Shown: positions 34,290 to 46,189 of the stretch, one piece after another
Numbering within the stretch: position 1 is the stretch's first letter
How the letters are laid out: every line of letters starts with the position of its first letter
DNA from: Dillenia suffruticosa
Taxonomy: Eukaryota > Streptophyta > Magnoliopsida > Dilleniales > Dilleniaceae
Length of the DNA stretch: 64,000 nt
Assembly: GCA_033439265.1 (NCBI GenBank)
Contig: JAVTVX010000020.1
Span: 16,076,001 to 16,140,000, forward strand
Reading direction: 5' to 3'
Made by a program: the position numbers and the translations under genes
Notes under the pieces: generated by a model
What the model saw: the letters and a program-made list of their open reading frames with translations, nothing else
What the model was told of the DNA's origin: nothing
The model's database searches: none

Positions 34290-35656
34290 ATCTCTAAAAT
34301 AAATTGTAAAAATTACTCTAATGTAAGTTTGATAGATCGAATCAAGATTTTGAAGATATTAAGGAAAACTAAAATTAGAATATGAAAATCCTAATCGATA
34401 AAAAACCTAATTTGATAAAAATTTTATAACATCGATTTTATCTATTTTTAAGCTCATAAAAGGTTGAATCTTTTCAATCCTTAAGTTCATTGGCTAATGA
34501 GTTCTTGTTGATGATAACAAATTTTCTTAAATTAGATTCACTCAATGGTCATGTAATGAATCCCTAATTCGATTAATCAAAACCCAACAGACATGCAATT
34601 TTAATTAAATTGAATCGCATTAAGTTCTATGAATAATCTGTAACTTAGAATTTCTGCCAAATTTCCACACATTAAATTAATTTAATGATCATGCTCATAA
34701 TTTCATGTGGATTTTATTGCTATAAACTAATTTTATACAATTATATGGATCATGCATGCACTTAATCTCAAATCATGCAAAATGTAGGCCTAAATGTTTT
34801 GAAACGTTAACTTCAATAATAAAATCTCATCCAACAATAATCATACAAATAAAACTTAAGAGAAAAAATTAAATCAAACCATGTTATTAATTAAAAAATA
34901 GAATCCATCGAGTTCTAAAAACAAATTAATTAGTTAGACATTGAAAAGAAAAAATAAAATAAAATAAAAATTATTACAACTCTTTTGCACATGACGAAAG
35001 AGGACGAAGTCCATGGTATAGAGGCGGTTGCTCGGGTTTGTAAAATGGTGGAGGGAGTAATGGAATGAGGGAAAGGCGTGAGTGATGTTACTGTTTGCTT
35101 TAGTGCTGTATTTTTAGGAGTAGAAACCCTAAAAGAATATGAAAACTTGATCTTTTTGAAAACTTGGTATTTGATTTTGATTTGGAAACTTCATATTGTT
35201 GGGATGATAAGAATCTCTTACTTCCCTAGAAATTTGAAAACTTCCTTTCTATTTGATTTTTGAATATTTTTTGAAACTATCAAAAATTTAATTTTTAGCA
35301 GCCAATTTCCTTTTTCAGTAGGGGATTGCCTTCCAATGCTGCAACTTCCGCCCAATTTTCAAACATACTCCTGACTGAATTAGTTTCTTAGGTCTTCACA
35401 AGATTTGTAGGTCCTGAAATCTTCTTTTCAATGCTGCAAGAATCATCTCAATCGGACCTTGGAATAGAAAGTTACGTCCAAAATACTGATAGCTACTCGT
35501 CTAATCCAAAATTCAGAAATTTGGCCCAATATTTCCTAAATCAAAGCCCACAAATTAAATCAGTGTGAAATCATAAAATCAAGTTTAAAGTAGTTCTAGA
35601 ATTCATAAATAAAATCTAAAATAAAATAATTCAAGTATATAAAAATATTGTTATTA
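34290..35656 (-). repeat. element B LTR copy 3 (5' LTR in element orientation)
   Basis: It is colinear with copies 1 and 2 from about 34320 on, including ATTACAACTCTTTTGCACATGACG and AACTTGGTATTTGATTTT. It ends TTATTA at 35656, just before TCCGA (copy 2 ends TTATCA, a C-to-T difference). Its first 100 bases or so, next to gag, do not align to the other copies, and no primer-binding site is recognisable there. That end was deleted or rearranged. Confidence 0.8.
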
Positions 35657-38600
35657 TCCGACAAGTGGCTATACCCAGAGGATATTATATCTTTCCCAAT
35701 AAGCATGAGAATGTCGCCTAACCAAGCAACCACCATGACCACCTTCAACGTGATCAAATTGCCATCCCCTTACAATTCTATCCTTGGCTGCCCCACCCTT
35801 GACAACTTGGAAGTCCCGCCAAGCACTAGAGACATGAAAATCAAATTTAGAACATCTCTTGGTATCGGGATACAATTGTGATCCCGACCCCCTTGAGTGT
35901 CTTGGCACCAGAAGAAGAAAAGAAGAATCTCTCCATAGAAGCCATAGAACTTAGAGATGACACCAAGCAAGTTGCAAAACCAAAACTTAACGAAAAGGTG
36001 GTCGAGGTTCCGATCTCTAATGTACCTAGCCAAATTGTTCAAATCAGGGTCTACCTGTCGACACATCTTTAAGAAGCCATAATTGAATGCTTACAACAAC
36101 ACTCCAATATCTTTGCATAGTTGCCTAAAACATGCCAAGAGTTTCTCTCGGTAATCATACATAAGTTAATAGTAGATCCTAGCTGTAAGTCTGTGAAGCA
36201 AAAGAAGAGGGTGTTCACATTTGAATGCAAGCAAACCATACAAGAAGAAGTACAAAATCTCTTAGTGTAAAACTTCATCTGAGAGTTAAAATATCCTAAA
36301 TGGTGGGTGAATATAGTCATGGTGAAAAAAGAAAATAGCAAGTGAAGGATGTGTGTTGATTTTATTGACCTTAGCAAAGTATACCCAAAAGATAGCTATC
36401 CTCTCCATAAGATCGACAAACTCATATATAATTTATTGGAACATTGGCTCTTAAGTTTCATGGACGCGTACTTAGGCTATAATGAGGTCCACATGGGCTT
36501 GGAAAATGAGCCAAAAAATGAGTTTCATCATGGAGTTCGGCACATACTATTATAAAGTCATGCCTTTTAGGCTAAATAATGTGAGAGCAACCTTCCAATG
36601 ACTAGTCAACAAGGTCTTTAGCAGGCAGTTTGGTAGAAACATGGAAACCTCTATCGATGACATGCTCGTCAAGAGTACTAATTTGGATGGGCACCTAGCA
36701 GATCTCGAAGAGACATTCTAGATGTTAGAGTGCGACAACATGAAGCTAAAGCCTAGCAAGTGTACCTTCAATATCACCTTAGGTAAGTTCTTGGGTTTTT
36801 TTATCACTCATCGAGGAATCAAGGCCAACCCTGAGAAGATCCGGGCCATCCTAAACATGACACCGCTTAGAACATTGAAGGAGGTACAATATCTCACAGG
36901 ACAAATCGCAGCATTAAGCAGGTTTATGTCGAAGGTGGGAGAGAAGCATAAGCCCTTCTTTGACGTACAAAGAAATTTTAAAAATTCACATGCACATCAG
37001 AATATCAAGCGGCCTTTGACAAACTCAAGGAGTACCTCTCGTCTCCTCTACTACTCTCTCGACTCATTCCTGGTGAGAAACTCTACCTCTATTTGTTTAT
37101 CTCTGACCGAGGCCTTTGTTCTGTATTAATGAGACGTGACAACGCCGTACAAAGACTCATATACTTTGTCAGCCAAATATTTCGGGAATCAGAGATCAAT
37201 TACAAATCTATCGAGAAGGTAGTCTTTTCTCTCGTTACAACTGCTTAACGCCTCTGACCATATTTTTAGGCATAAACCATCATGGTTCTAATTGACCGAC
37301 CTCTGAAGCAGATCTTGATAAAGAAGGATACTTCGGGTCGACTTGTCTAATAGAGCATCGGGCTTAATGAATTTGATATCGAGTATCAACCGAGACCCAC
37401 TATCAAAGGCCAAGCTTTAGCTAATTTGATCTTTAAATGTATGCTTCCAAACCTTACCAAGTAAGTAGCTGATGACCATCCAGAGAAAATCCCACCACTG
37501 ATAAGGACCTTATATGTGGATGGCTCCTCCAATTCAGTTGGAAGTGGCACTAGACTCATCCTAATGAGTCCCAATGACTTCAAAGTGGAGTATGCACTCC
37601 ACTTTGATTTTCAAACAATCAATAACCAGGTTGAATATGAAACACTCTTAACAGGATTGCGGATCATAGCATTATTGAGAGCTAGGGATATCCAGGTTTT
37701 CACTGACATCCAACTCGTGGTTAAACAAATTGAGGAATTGTATGAAACCAAAGAACCAATTATGGCAAAGTATCTCGCCAAACTCTGGGAGGAGATGAGC
37801 AAGTTCAACATGGTTGACATACAACAAATTCCTAGATCTGAGAATGACAAGGCCAACAAGCTCTCCAAGCTTGCCAGTTCGGATTCGGTGGCCAGTAGCC
37901 AAACTCTCTACATCAAGAACCTCCCATACCCAAGTATTAATGAACCGAAGCAAATTCTAATGACAGATGACTCACCGACTTGGAAAGATCCCATCTAGAC
38001 CTACCTGCGGGATGGTCAGCTACCAAACTCACTATAGGAGGTAGCAAAGGTCAAGCATAAGACCGTATATTATGCCATCATCAATGGAGCTCTTTATAAG
38101 AAATTCTATACTCACCCCTACCTCAAATGCCTAACATCCAAGGAAGGGAACTACGTCCTTAGGGAAATTCATGAAGGGGTATGTGGTAACTATTTAGGTA
38201 CTCAGAACCTAGCCAACAAAGTCTTACATCAAGGATTTTTCTGGCTCACCATGAATGCCGATGCAGAGACTTATGTCAAAAGATGTAATAAGTGTTAATA
38301 CTTCTCCTTGGTGCTGCACCAACCCTCCTTTGAGCTCAGTTCAATTGTAAGTCTATGGTCATTTGCACAGTGGGGATAGACATAGTGGGGCCATTCCCAC
38401 AAACTACCGGACAACGGAAGTTTTGCATTATGACTATAGATTATTTCACCAAGTGGGTGGAAGCTGAACCACTAGCTCAGATAACAATCAGCAAGATTCA
38501 AACTTTTGTATGGGTGTCCATCATCATAGGTTCAGTCTACCCCATATCTTCATCACAAAAACTTAATGGAATTCTACAGTAAATTAAAGATCCAACATCG

Positions 38601-39060
38601 TTTTACCTCTTTTGCTTACCCAAAAGCCAATGGCCTTGCTGAGGTGACCAACGAAACAATTCTTCAAGGGCTACAAAGGATCGCCGGATAGATGAACACT
38701 ATGGAATCCTCTGGGCTTACCGAACTACACCCTGAATGGCCACAGGGAAACACCATTCAACTTAACTTATGGATGCGAAGTGATCATACCGGTGGAAATA
38801 AAATCCACGCATTACATGTAGATCAATATCAACCAGAGTTGAATAAGCCTGCACTATGCAAACGATTGGATCTCCTACCAGAAGTATAAGACACTGCGTC
38901 TGCTTGAATGATAGTCTATCAATAGCAAATGACCCAACACTATAACAAAAGGGTAAAAACCATAATGTTCAAACCAGAAGACTTGGTCCTTCAGAGAGTA
39001 GAGGCTACAGGATTACTCCAACTAGGAGTAAACTCGCATTGAATTGGGTAGGCACGTGCC
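35657..39060 (+). pseudogene. element A pol: protease end, RT, RNase H, aRNase H, integrase
   Basis: Domains in order: rest of the protease (35660-35880, TTMTTFNVIKLPSPYNSILG); reverse transcriptase (about 36120-36720, RMCVDFIDLSKVYPKDSYPL, then LLSFMDAYLGYN); RNase H (about 36850-37420); a second, archaeal-type RNase H (about 37500-37880, LYVDGSSNSVGSG and NNQVEYETLLTGLRI); integrase zinc finger (38150-38310, ending CNKC); and integrase core (38360-38820, GIDIVGPFPQ, DYFTKWVEAE). The catalytic RT motif normally read Y-V-D-D is S-I-D-D near 36655. Stops occur about every 100-400 bases and frames change, so no enzyme is made. The two RNase H domains place it in the Tat lineage. Confidence 0.88.
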
Positions 39061-39298
39061 AAGTATGCTCGATTGTTTGCCCCGAAATGTATTGTTTTAG
39101 CCACTTAGATGGTTTTGTGGTACTTAGAACATGGAACTCAAAGAACTTTTGTATTTACTACCAGTGATCTTTATCATTCTCCTGGTCTTAATCTTTGTCA
39201 TCTCATAGCTTGTCAGCAATCACATTAATTTTGTTTTACATAATGTCATATACCTAATAAATCTTTAATAGCACGGGCTCTTACACTTGTAAGCTCCT

Positions 39299-39300
<2 letters not shown>

Positions 39301-39335
<35 letters not shown>
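39301..39335 (+). repeat. (TC)n microsatellite
   Basis: An uninterrupted TC run of 35 bases lies in the element A 3' untranslated region, just before the tandem array. Confidence 0.95.
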
Positions 39336-39339
<4 letters not shown>

Positions 39340-39359
39340 TTTGTTGGACCATCTTTTAA

Positions 39360-39690
39360 CATTATGCCTCATATAGGTTTTGCACCCAATCTCTTGGCTT
39401 TATACCTCTCAATATGTCAATATATGCGATGTAACTCTCGAGTGGCTGGCGACCACTTTCTCAGGTCTACGCCTTTCTATACTCACTCTCTCGGCTCTAC
39501 ATCTCTTAATACGTGAATATATGGGATATAATTCCTGAGTGCCTGGTGATCACTTTCTTGACTCTACGCCTTATATGAGTTTTGCACCCAATCTTTTAGC
39601 TCTACGCCTTTAAATACACTGATAATATAGATGTAACTCCCAAGTGGTTGGTGACCACTCTCTCAGCTCCACAGAACCCTCTTTCTCAAC
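39360..39690 (+). repeat. tandem repeat of about 100 bp, three copies, in the 3' UTR of element A
   Basis: Landmark blocks GTAACTCTCGAGTGGCTGG, TAATTCCTGAGTGCCTGG and GTAACTCCCAAGTGGTTGG start at 39431, 39528 and 39633. Each is preceded by CTCTAC(A/G)(C/T)CT and followed by TGACCACT-like sequence. A longer 200-bp periodicity is visible from TTTTGCACCCAATCT at about 39380 and 39580. Tandem arrays at this place are described for Tat/Ogre-type elements. Confidence 0.8.
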
Positions 39691-40897
39691 TCTACACCTC
39701 CCACATATCTCATATGGGTCTCAGTATCCATGGTCTTAGCTCTATGCTTTATGCAGGCCCTAGCAAGATATGACACTTATTCACTTGACTATACACCTCA
39801 CATAGGACATAGAGTATGAGTAGAATCTAACTATCATTCTGTTGGTTTCAACACTTAAAAGGGGTTCTAACGCCCTCTCTTGGTTATAATTCCTTCAAAG
39901 AGCTCAATACTCAAGTCTTTCGACATACCAATAGAAGGCAACAAGGACACCACGGTTACAAGAAAGGAAGCTCTCTATTTATTCATTCATCAAAATTTAT
40001 GTACCATAAGTCAGAATAAAGGGAGGCAAGATTTATACAAGCAAGAGCAGAGGAACAATAAGTAACAAAGGAATTCCATTTCAACATAATGCAGTGATTA
40101 CATGTCAAGAATACAATATTGGAAGGTTAGATATATAAGCTACAAAGGAAACGAAATACATAAACAAGAAGAATACAAGGAAAAGGAAAGACTGTCCCAC
40201 AACCGACAAATAACCCAGAACCTGATATCGCTATTCTTTACCTCTCCGACCGGTTCATCCTATATTCTTTTGGTAGTTAATCTCCCCAATCGTCTTGATT
40301 AAGTCTACCTATGGGCAGTATTTCATCTCCCTACTTATCTTCCAATCATACAGCCCATAGGCTCATAGATAAGAGTGAAAACGTTACCACCTTACAAAGG
40401 ACTCTCCAAAGTATCCCTCTAGTGATCAATGGGATGCAATTAATGATCACCATATAAAGTATTGCATTGATCGTGAGCATTTTGTGTGTTTCCACATCTT
40501 CTTTTCCCTCGTCATACTCCTAATCTTGAAGTAAAATTGTGATTCAGAACACTTCATCATCTCTGTTTCTTGCAAACTTTGCCACTTATCAAAGCCTAAG
40601 CCCATAATTTCATCTCACTAAGCGAACTAATGAAACTTTACAAACTGCCCTTTACAATTTATAATAATAGAAAGTGTATTGAATACAATTCACATCAATA
40701 AAGTGATATGTTTAGCAATCGAAGTGGCATGCTACACATTTAATGCTTCTCTATTGTGCCTCTTCCGATTCCCGAACATGTTCTATTACTATGTCTTTTC
40801 CGTTTACCCAAAATGCTTCACCTTTGTGCCTTTTAAAAATTTCGAATTCCTATCACTTTAACATTAATCCTAATGCCATTTCTTCAAAATAACATTA

Positions 40898-40912
40898 GAA
40901 GTGGGAGACAAA
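40898..40912 (+). other. polypurine tract of element A
   Basis: GAAGTGGGAGACAAA immediately precedes the LTR start TGATGG. In the family it primes plus-strand DNA synthesis. Confidence 0.7.
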
Positions 40913-41689
40913 TGATGGTACATGTTCTAATATCCCATTACCATAAAGTCCATAAACCAAGCCCATACCATAAAGTTTATAGACCACCAAGGAAGCCTCT
41001 TGGAACACCCAAAACAATTGAACGTGCTCTTAGTTTAATGCTATCTCGATCAAATACTCTCTTGACTAGGCCTCTCGCTTACTTTGGTTGAACTCTCTTG
41101 GCTATTACCAAACAGCCTCCCGATGGATAGCACTTCTGTCAAGCAAGTTAAGAACATAATCACTTAATATTTGAACTTCCCTTAATCTTGAGAGTAATTT
41201 TCTCAATAAGGAAGGAAATCTCCGTGATCTCTCCTAATAACGAAGGGAATCTTTGTGATAACTCAACTTTCCTCAATTTATAGGATCTTAAATCTCTTAA
41301 TAATCTTTGCCGATAGTCCTTGCAATTTCCGAAGATCCCTAACAATCTCTCCATTAGAAAACTAGGGTTTCTACACTCTCAAACAAGAGATTTACCATGC
41401 ATACACATGCTTTCTATACTTAGTATGGGCAATCTATAAAAGGTACATATTATACTTAACTCTATGCTCATCATACTAAGGCAACACATGGTTATAATTC
41501 AGGCTATCTCAGTTTTCTATTCCCTTATTGCTTTTTCTGACTTGAACGTCCGAGTTTCCTCCGCCAGAGCCACATTTGACAAGTTTTTATGGATTTCCCA
41601 TTCAAAAAGATCCAACGGACACATTGGCACTGGATCCCTGCTTGAGTCAGTAGATCAATTTACTTGTGGAGTCAAAACCGATTTCAACA
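40913..41689 (+). repeat. 3' LTR of element A
   Basis: It starts TGATGGTACATG after the polypurine tract and ends TTTCAACA. It is 777 bases long, close to the 764-771 bases of the related element C LTRs and the 789 bases of the left LTR. Divergence from the left LTR is clearly visible, indicating an old insertion. Confidence 0.85.
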
Positions 41690-42034
41690 TAATCATTATA
41701 GTTTGGTAATTTTGGTGTTAGTTTTATATAATCCATGAATTGATCCCCCATTGAGTATATGGGATGGATATGATAAGGTTGTATCAAATTGTCTTTCTTC
41801 TAGAGGCCTTTAATTTGGCTTCTTTTTCTTCTTCCATGCAAGTAGAAAATAGTTCACATGACTTGCATAAAGTGTTAAGATGGCATATGCATATACAATG
41901 ACAGTAGTGAGCATTGATTCAAGATACGAATTCCATTGGACAAATGCATGGCAAAGGCAAAGTAGGTGCAACAAATTATGCAAAAACCTATAGTCAGACA
42001 TGCCACGTTAACACTTTACACATGTCATGGAAAC

Positions 42035-42805
42035 TATTGAAGACAAATTCGACTCCACATAAAGCTATCTTCTTGGCTCGAATGGATAACTGGTGACACT
42101 TCGCTTGTTAGATAAAAAGACTTGCAAAAAACCAGTTGGAGGTGGTTTCGGCAAAGAAAGCTTCGACGTTCAAGTCAAAAAGAGCGATTTTTAAAGAGAG
42201 AAATAGACTGATAAGAGCTGTAGGATTGCCCTATATAGCCCTTGTGTGTTTTTTGTGTACAAAGAGTGAACGTACCAGGTTGGTCTTCTTTGCTTGGTAT
42301 ATATAGCATGTACCTATATGGAAAATCTTGCTGTGTGGTATAGAAACACTAGTTTTTTAATGGAGGTCCTCTAAAATTACTGGGGGCCATAGCCCAAGAT
42401 TTCCTAAGAGATTCATAATCTTCACAATTAAGGGAAGTCTAATTGATCATGGAGGTTTCCTTCTTAATTGGAAGTGACCATGAAGATTTCCTTCCTTATC
42501 TGGGAAGATTACTCTTGGGATCGAGAGAGGTTCAAACCGTGGATGATTGTTATCTTAATCCCAGAATGTGTTTAGCCAAAATGCTAGCAACAGCCGAAAG
42601 GATGCTTGGTCAAAAGGTAAGGAAGTGACGGTCCGGAGGGAGGGTATCCTGATGAAAGGGCTTGATAGTGAGGTAAGGTGACTGAAAGGTCATGGAACCA
42701 AGAGGGTAGTATCGAGTATTGAAGGGAGTTGAATGAGAGGCCCCTCTCTTGATAGTATATTTATATAGGCCTTATGGTAATAAGCTTTCGGTCCATATAC
42801 CGTAA
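42035..42805 (-). repeat. 3' LTR of element C
   Basis: It matches 48307-49070 along its length (for example CAAATTCGACTCCACA, GTATATATAGCATGTAC, AGCCCAAGATTTCCTAAGAG). On the minus strand it starts TTACGGTATATGG, corresponding to TGATGGTACATG of element A. Confidence 0.88.
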
Positions 42806-43083
42806 TTTGCTTCTCAATTCTAATATCGTTTTGAAGAAGCGGCATTAGGAGTAGTGAAAGTTGTGAAAGTGAAGAGTTTTTTGGGTAGGTGAAATGGGGC
42901 TGAAGTGGTGCATTAAATACGGTACGTGCCCTTTTGGTTTTCGCGAATCTTCTCTAATATGCTTCTTATTGCTCATTTTGCAATTGGTTATTGGTATTGT
43001 GGTGTTTACACTTTGGACAATTACTTTTTGAGGGAGAAAGAACTAAACAATTTAGGGTTTTTGATATTTTTGAAGAGATTGAA

Positions 43084-44900
43084 ATGGCGAAAGGTTCCAA
43101 ATCCCACTCTCATCGCTCAATTGATGATGTTAGAGTACGCTCACTAAGAAGAGTTACAAGGTCTGCAGGACAGATGGCTTTATGAGAATATTATATTTTT
43201 TCTTCTGCCATGGAAAACGACAGAGCAAATAAGCTAGTAGAGGGCTGTGTCCCTATGTACAAGGAGTATGTGCGGTACGACATTTGGGTGTTGTATACAG
43301 GTACCCTGCCATGATATTGAGAGGTTGGAACATTTTTCTGACTTTACTTATTCCAAGCGCTAGGCATATGGTGATAGTAGTGGTGAGTTTGCTAAGCTAC
43401 TGCCGCTTAACTTTCAATTTTGAGGCTTTATCCTTAATTTTCACAGAGGAGCCGGCCTTCTGGCAGTACCACAGACAATTGGTTTTGCATCAAAATAGGG
43501 CAAGATTCTAACTGAAAGTTTTACTACAAGGAGACTATAGATAAAGTCTGGATGGAGAAGTTTTTCTTCATAGAATTTGTAAATAAGGAGTTGATACCTA
43601 TGTTACTAGAGGCTAGTGGGGAGCTTATGATAGGAATGAAGGCCCTAAAGCCATCCAGGTACTTGAGTTCATCCGCTAGGTAGGGGTTATTGTTTGAAAA
43701 TAAAAAGGTATATTTGCATTGAGACTCTCGTGGATGAGAAAATGTTGTCATTGGCTAGTCTCTTGGTGGGGGAGAAAAGAAAAATCAATAAACTCATTTG
43801 ATAAAGAAGCAAGCCATAGGACTTCTGGATGGGGTTCCTTCTATTAAAAAGGAAGATTTAGTTGAAATCACTACTGAGAAGTAGATGAGGCCTTGAGGAC
43901 CGGGGAAGTATCTCGGTTGAGATGGCGAGTGATTTGTGTCTGATCGCTACTCTTGTTCCCAAATGGAAGAAAAGTAAGATGGTGGCTCCTAGTCTTGGCA
44001 TCGAGGAGGTAGGGACTACTGGAGAGGCACCTCCAGTTCCCCTTTTGGCTATCAAGTGTCCTAAGGTGGTGGATGTTGAGGTCGGCGTTCCTAGTCGTGA
44101 GAAAGGGTATACTTCTTAGGAAGCGTCTAATGTTGGTCAAGAGGCAAGATCGAGGCTTGAACTAAGTTCCTCAAGTACCTTTTCGGAGTACCTATATGTT
44201 GGAAGGGTAAAAGGTCATGCCTGAGCAAACGGCACCTCTTCCCACATTTTTGTTAAATCCTTTGATTGTTCAAAGGATCCATGAGATAAAGGAACCGCAG
44301 CGATAAGCTGTGGAACAATAATTTTTGCCACTTGGACATTGTCGAAGCAAGGAGGTTTATCGGCAGTTATAAATGAATGGCTTATCGGTGGAGTAGGGTG
44401 AAGAGACAATGATAGCCATTGGAATCCTGGTATATCTTTTTTCCAAAGTGCAGATAAATCTAACATCTTCGTTATGGAAAATATAATATATTATTCTTTG
44501 CACAAACTGCTGCTATGGTGGAGTTCCAAATGTTGAGAAAGTAGTAGTTGGTTGACCATTTGTAAAGTACATTGGGTTAGTGTACAGAGGAGATCGTTTA
44601 GCTTCGAGCCAAGTAGACCCAGATGGAAGCCGAGGAGGAAAGAGCAATATACTGATGCTGACCTGAAAAGCTCATATCAATTACTAATGCTACAATCGCG
44701 GAATGTGAAAGGCCAGAGGGGATGCTGAGAAATAGCAAGGTGGAGCGGGAGGCCATTGTAAAGTTGGCGAAGGAATGAGGGCAATTACTTGTAGCTTTAG
44801 AAAGGAGCGTTGTAGAGATTTAGGAGAACTATGAGCATCGCCAGCAAGAGCTTTCACTCTTCTGCTATAGAATCCTCATCGTCACCCTTCGCCCTGACTT
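43084..44900 (+). pseudogene. antisense ORF remnant of element C, gypsy-type 'transposase_28'-like (tentative)
   Basis: The plus strand, opposite to gag, holds broken open stretches starting MAKGSKSHSH at 43084. Later pieces include PMYKEYVRYDI (about 43250), SLLSYCRLTFNFEALSLIF (about 43390-43445) and VWMEKFFFIEF (about 43545). These resemble the plant domain family annotated as 'putative gypsy type transposon', which Tat elements encode on the opposite strand downstream of pol. Frames change often, so it is non-functional. The family assignment rests on short motifs and is uncertain. Confidence 0.45.
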
Positions 44901-45390
44901 CCATCTTTCATGTATTCTTCTTCTTAATCCCCTTTATGTACATACTACTTATAAAGGAATAATAAAACTTCATTAGCTTTGTTTTGTCTTCTTTGCTATT
45001 TGAATATTGTTGTGGCTTAAGTCATTCTTGCTTTGTCATTCTCCTTGTTCCCTCGTATTGGGCTCTCAAGAGTTATAAGATGTAGAAATAGGGACCATGA
45101 TCGGTTATAGTTCTTTAACCATAGAGAATATGCCATAGGAAGAACATTCAAGTGACATCAAGGCTGAAACAAAGGTAGTAGATACTGGGCCCCCTTGTGG
45201 GCATAGAGCTAAGAGGGCGAGTTATGTCCATTCAGTTGAGAGTTATGTTTCATATTGACCATGTGTTATGAGTTGTCACACCAAAAGAGTGGTGATGGTG
45301 CTGCGCCAAAGAAACTTGTTGTCGTGGCACTTAAATAAGAGTTTTGTAATGTTGCATATCGAGAACTTGTTAATGTTGTGTCAGATAAAA

Positions 45391-45980
45391 GATTGGAGGC
45401 ATTGCGCCTAGATAGGCTTGTAGGTATTGCACCAAATGAGGATTAAAGGCATTGCACTTGGATGGGCTCGTTGGTGTTACACCAAATGAGGATTGGAGGC
45501 ATTGTGCTTGAAGGGCTCTATGGTATGGTGCTAGATAAGAATTGGAGGCATTACGCCTAGATAGGCTCATTGGTGTTGTGCTAGATGAGAGATTGGAGGC
45601 ATTGTGCTTGAATGGGTTCATTGGTGTTGCATTAGATAGGAGATTGGAGGCGTTGAGTCTGGATGGGCTTCTTGTCATTATGTCAGATGAGAGATTGGAG
45701 GTATTGCACCTGAATGGGCTCATTGGTGTTGTGCCAGACGAGAGATTGTTGCGCTTGGATGGGTTTGTTGGCATTGAGCCAAATAAAGATTAGAGACGTC
45801 GAGCTTTGAGGGCTCGTTGGCATTGTGTTAGACGAGATTAGAGGTATTGCACCTGGATGGACTTATTGGTATTGTGCCAAATGAGGAATGGAGGCTTTGC
45901 GACTGGAGGGGTCATTGGCATTGTGCCAGACGAGAATTGGAGGCATTGTGCCGGATGAGAGATTGGAGGCGCCGTACTTG
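45391..45980 (+). repeat. 50-bp tandem repeat, about 12 copies, in element C
   Basis: GATTGGAGGC or a close variant recurs at 45391, 45441, 45491, 45540, 45591, 45642, 45693, 45744, 45788, 45836, 45886 and 45934. The spacing is mostly 48-51. Several units have the 51-bp length, so plus-strand frames show a 17-residue repeat by accident. The position, downstream of the coding part and before the 3' LTR, is that of the array in element A, but the sequence is unrelated. Confidence 0.9.
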
Positions 45981-46189
45981 GACGTTGCTTGTAGTTGTTT
46001 ATGATTGGTTGAGTCATTTTGCAAATGCGACAGAGCATGAAAAATTGAATTATAATTATTTGAAGCAGAAAGAGAAAGCATCAAATTAAGGTATATAGCT
46101 AGTGACATAGTATCGCTTATAAGAAAGTAGAAAATAATAAGTAAAGGTTACTAAGCGAGTGTGGTTAAAAGGCCTTGGTCCCAACTAAG

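Larger units (their letters stand above)
26743..35656 (-). mobile_element. element B: Athila-type Ty3/gypsy retrotransposon, pol-deleted, nested in element A
   Basis: The element is bounded by the perfect 5-bp duplication TCCGA. It contains three same-orientation LTR copies (26743-27639 partial, 27640-30737 interrupted by a CACTA element, about 34290-35656). It carries a minus-strand gag (34206 down to about 32984) with Athila-type sequence and protease-like sequence at about 32740-32960. The sequence between 30738 and 32740 contains no RT, RNase H or integrase. The TTGGGAGGCAACCCAAT motif (minus strand, about 32370-32395) is familiar from Athila 3' regions. The element is therefore reduced to gag-protease. 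Confidence 0.8.
39061..40912 (+). other. element A 3' untranslated region with CT and tandem repeats
   Basis: No conserved coding sequence is seen. It contains (CT)n at 39301-39335 and the approximately 100-bp tandem array at 39360-39690. The last 15 bases (GAAGTGGGAGACAAA) are a polypurine tract directly before the right LTR. A preceding block CCTAATGCCATTTCTTCAAAA is shared with element C at the equivalent place. Confidence 0.7.
25471..41689 (+). mobile_element. element A: Tat-type Ty3/gypsy retrotransposon, interrupted by nested insertions
   Basis: The direct LTR pair is at 25471-26259 and 40913-41689. A TTGGCGCC-type primer-binding site follows the left LTR. Gag/protease starts at 26344, and pol runs from 35657 to about 39060 in the order protease, RT, RNase H, a second archaeal-type RNase H, integrase. 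A 100-bp tandem array lies in the 3' untranslated region and a purine-rich tract precedes the right LTR. The second RNase H and the 3' tandem array are typical of the plant Tat/Ogre lineage. Element B (26743-35656) sits inside its protease domain. Most of gag is deleted and pol has many stops, so the element is dead. No matching target duplication was found at the outer ends. Confidence 0.85.

Noticed and set aside
45542..45793. Plus-strand ORF with a 17-residue repeat (RLEALCLNGFIGV-like)
   Set aside because: It is produced by 51-bp units of the non-coding tandem array in element C; neighbouring units of 48-50 bp break the frame.
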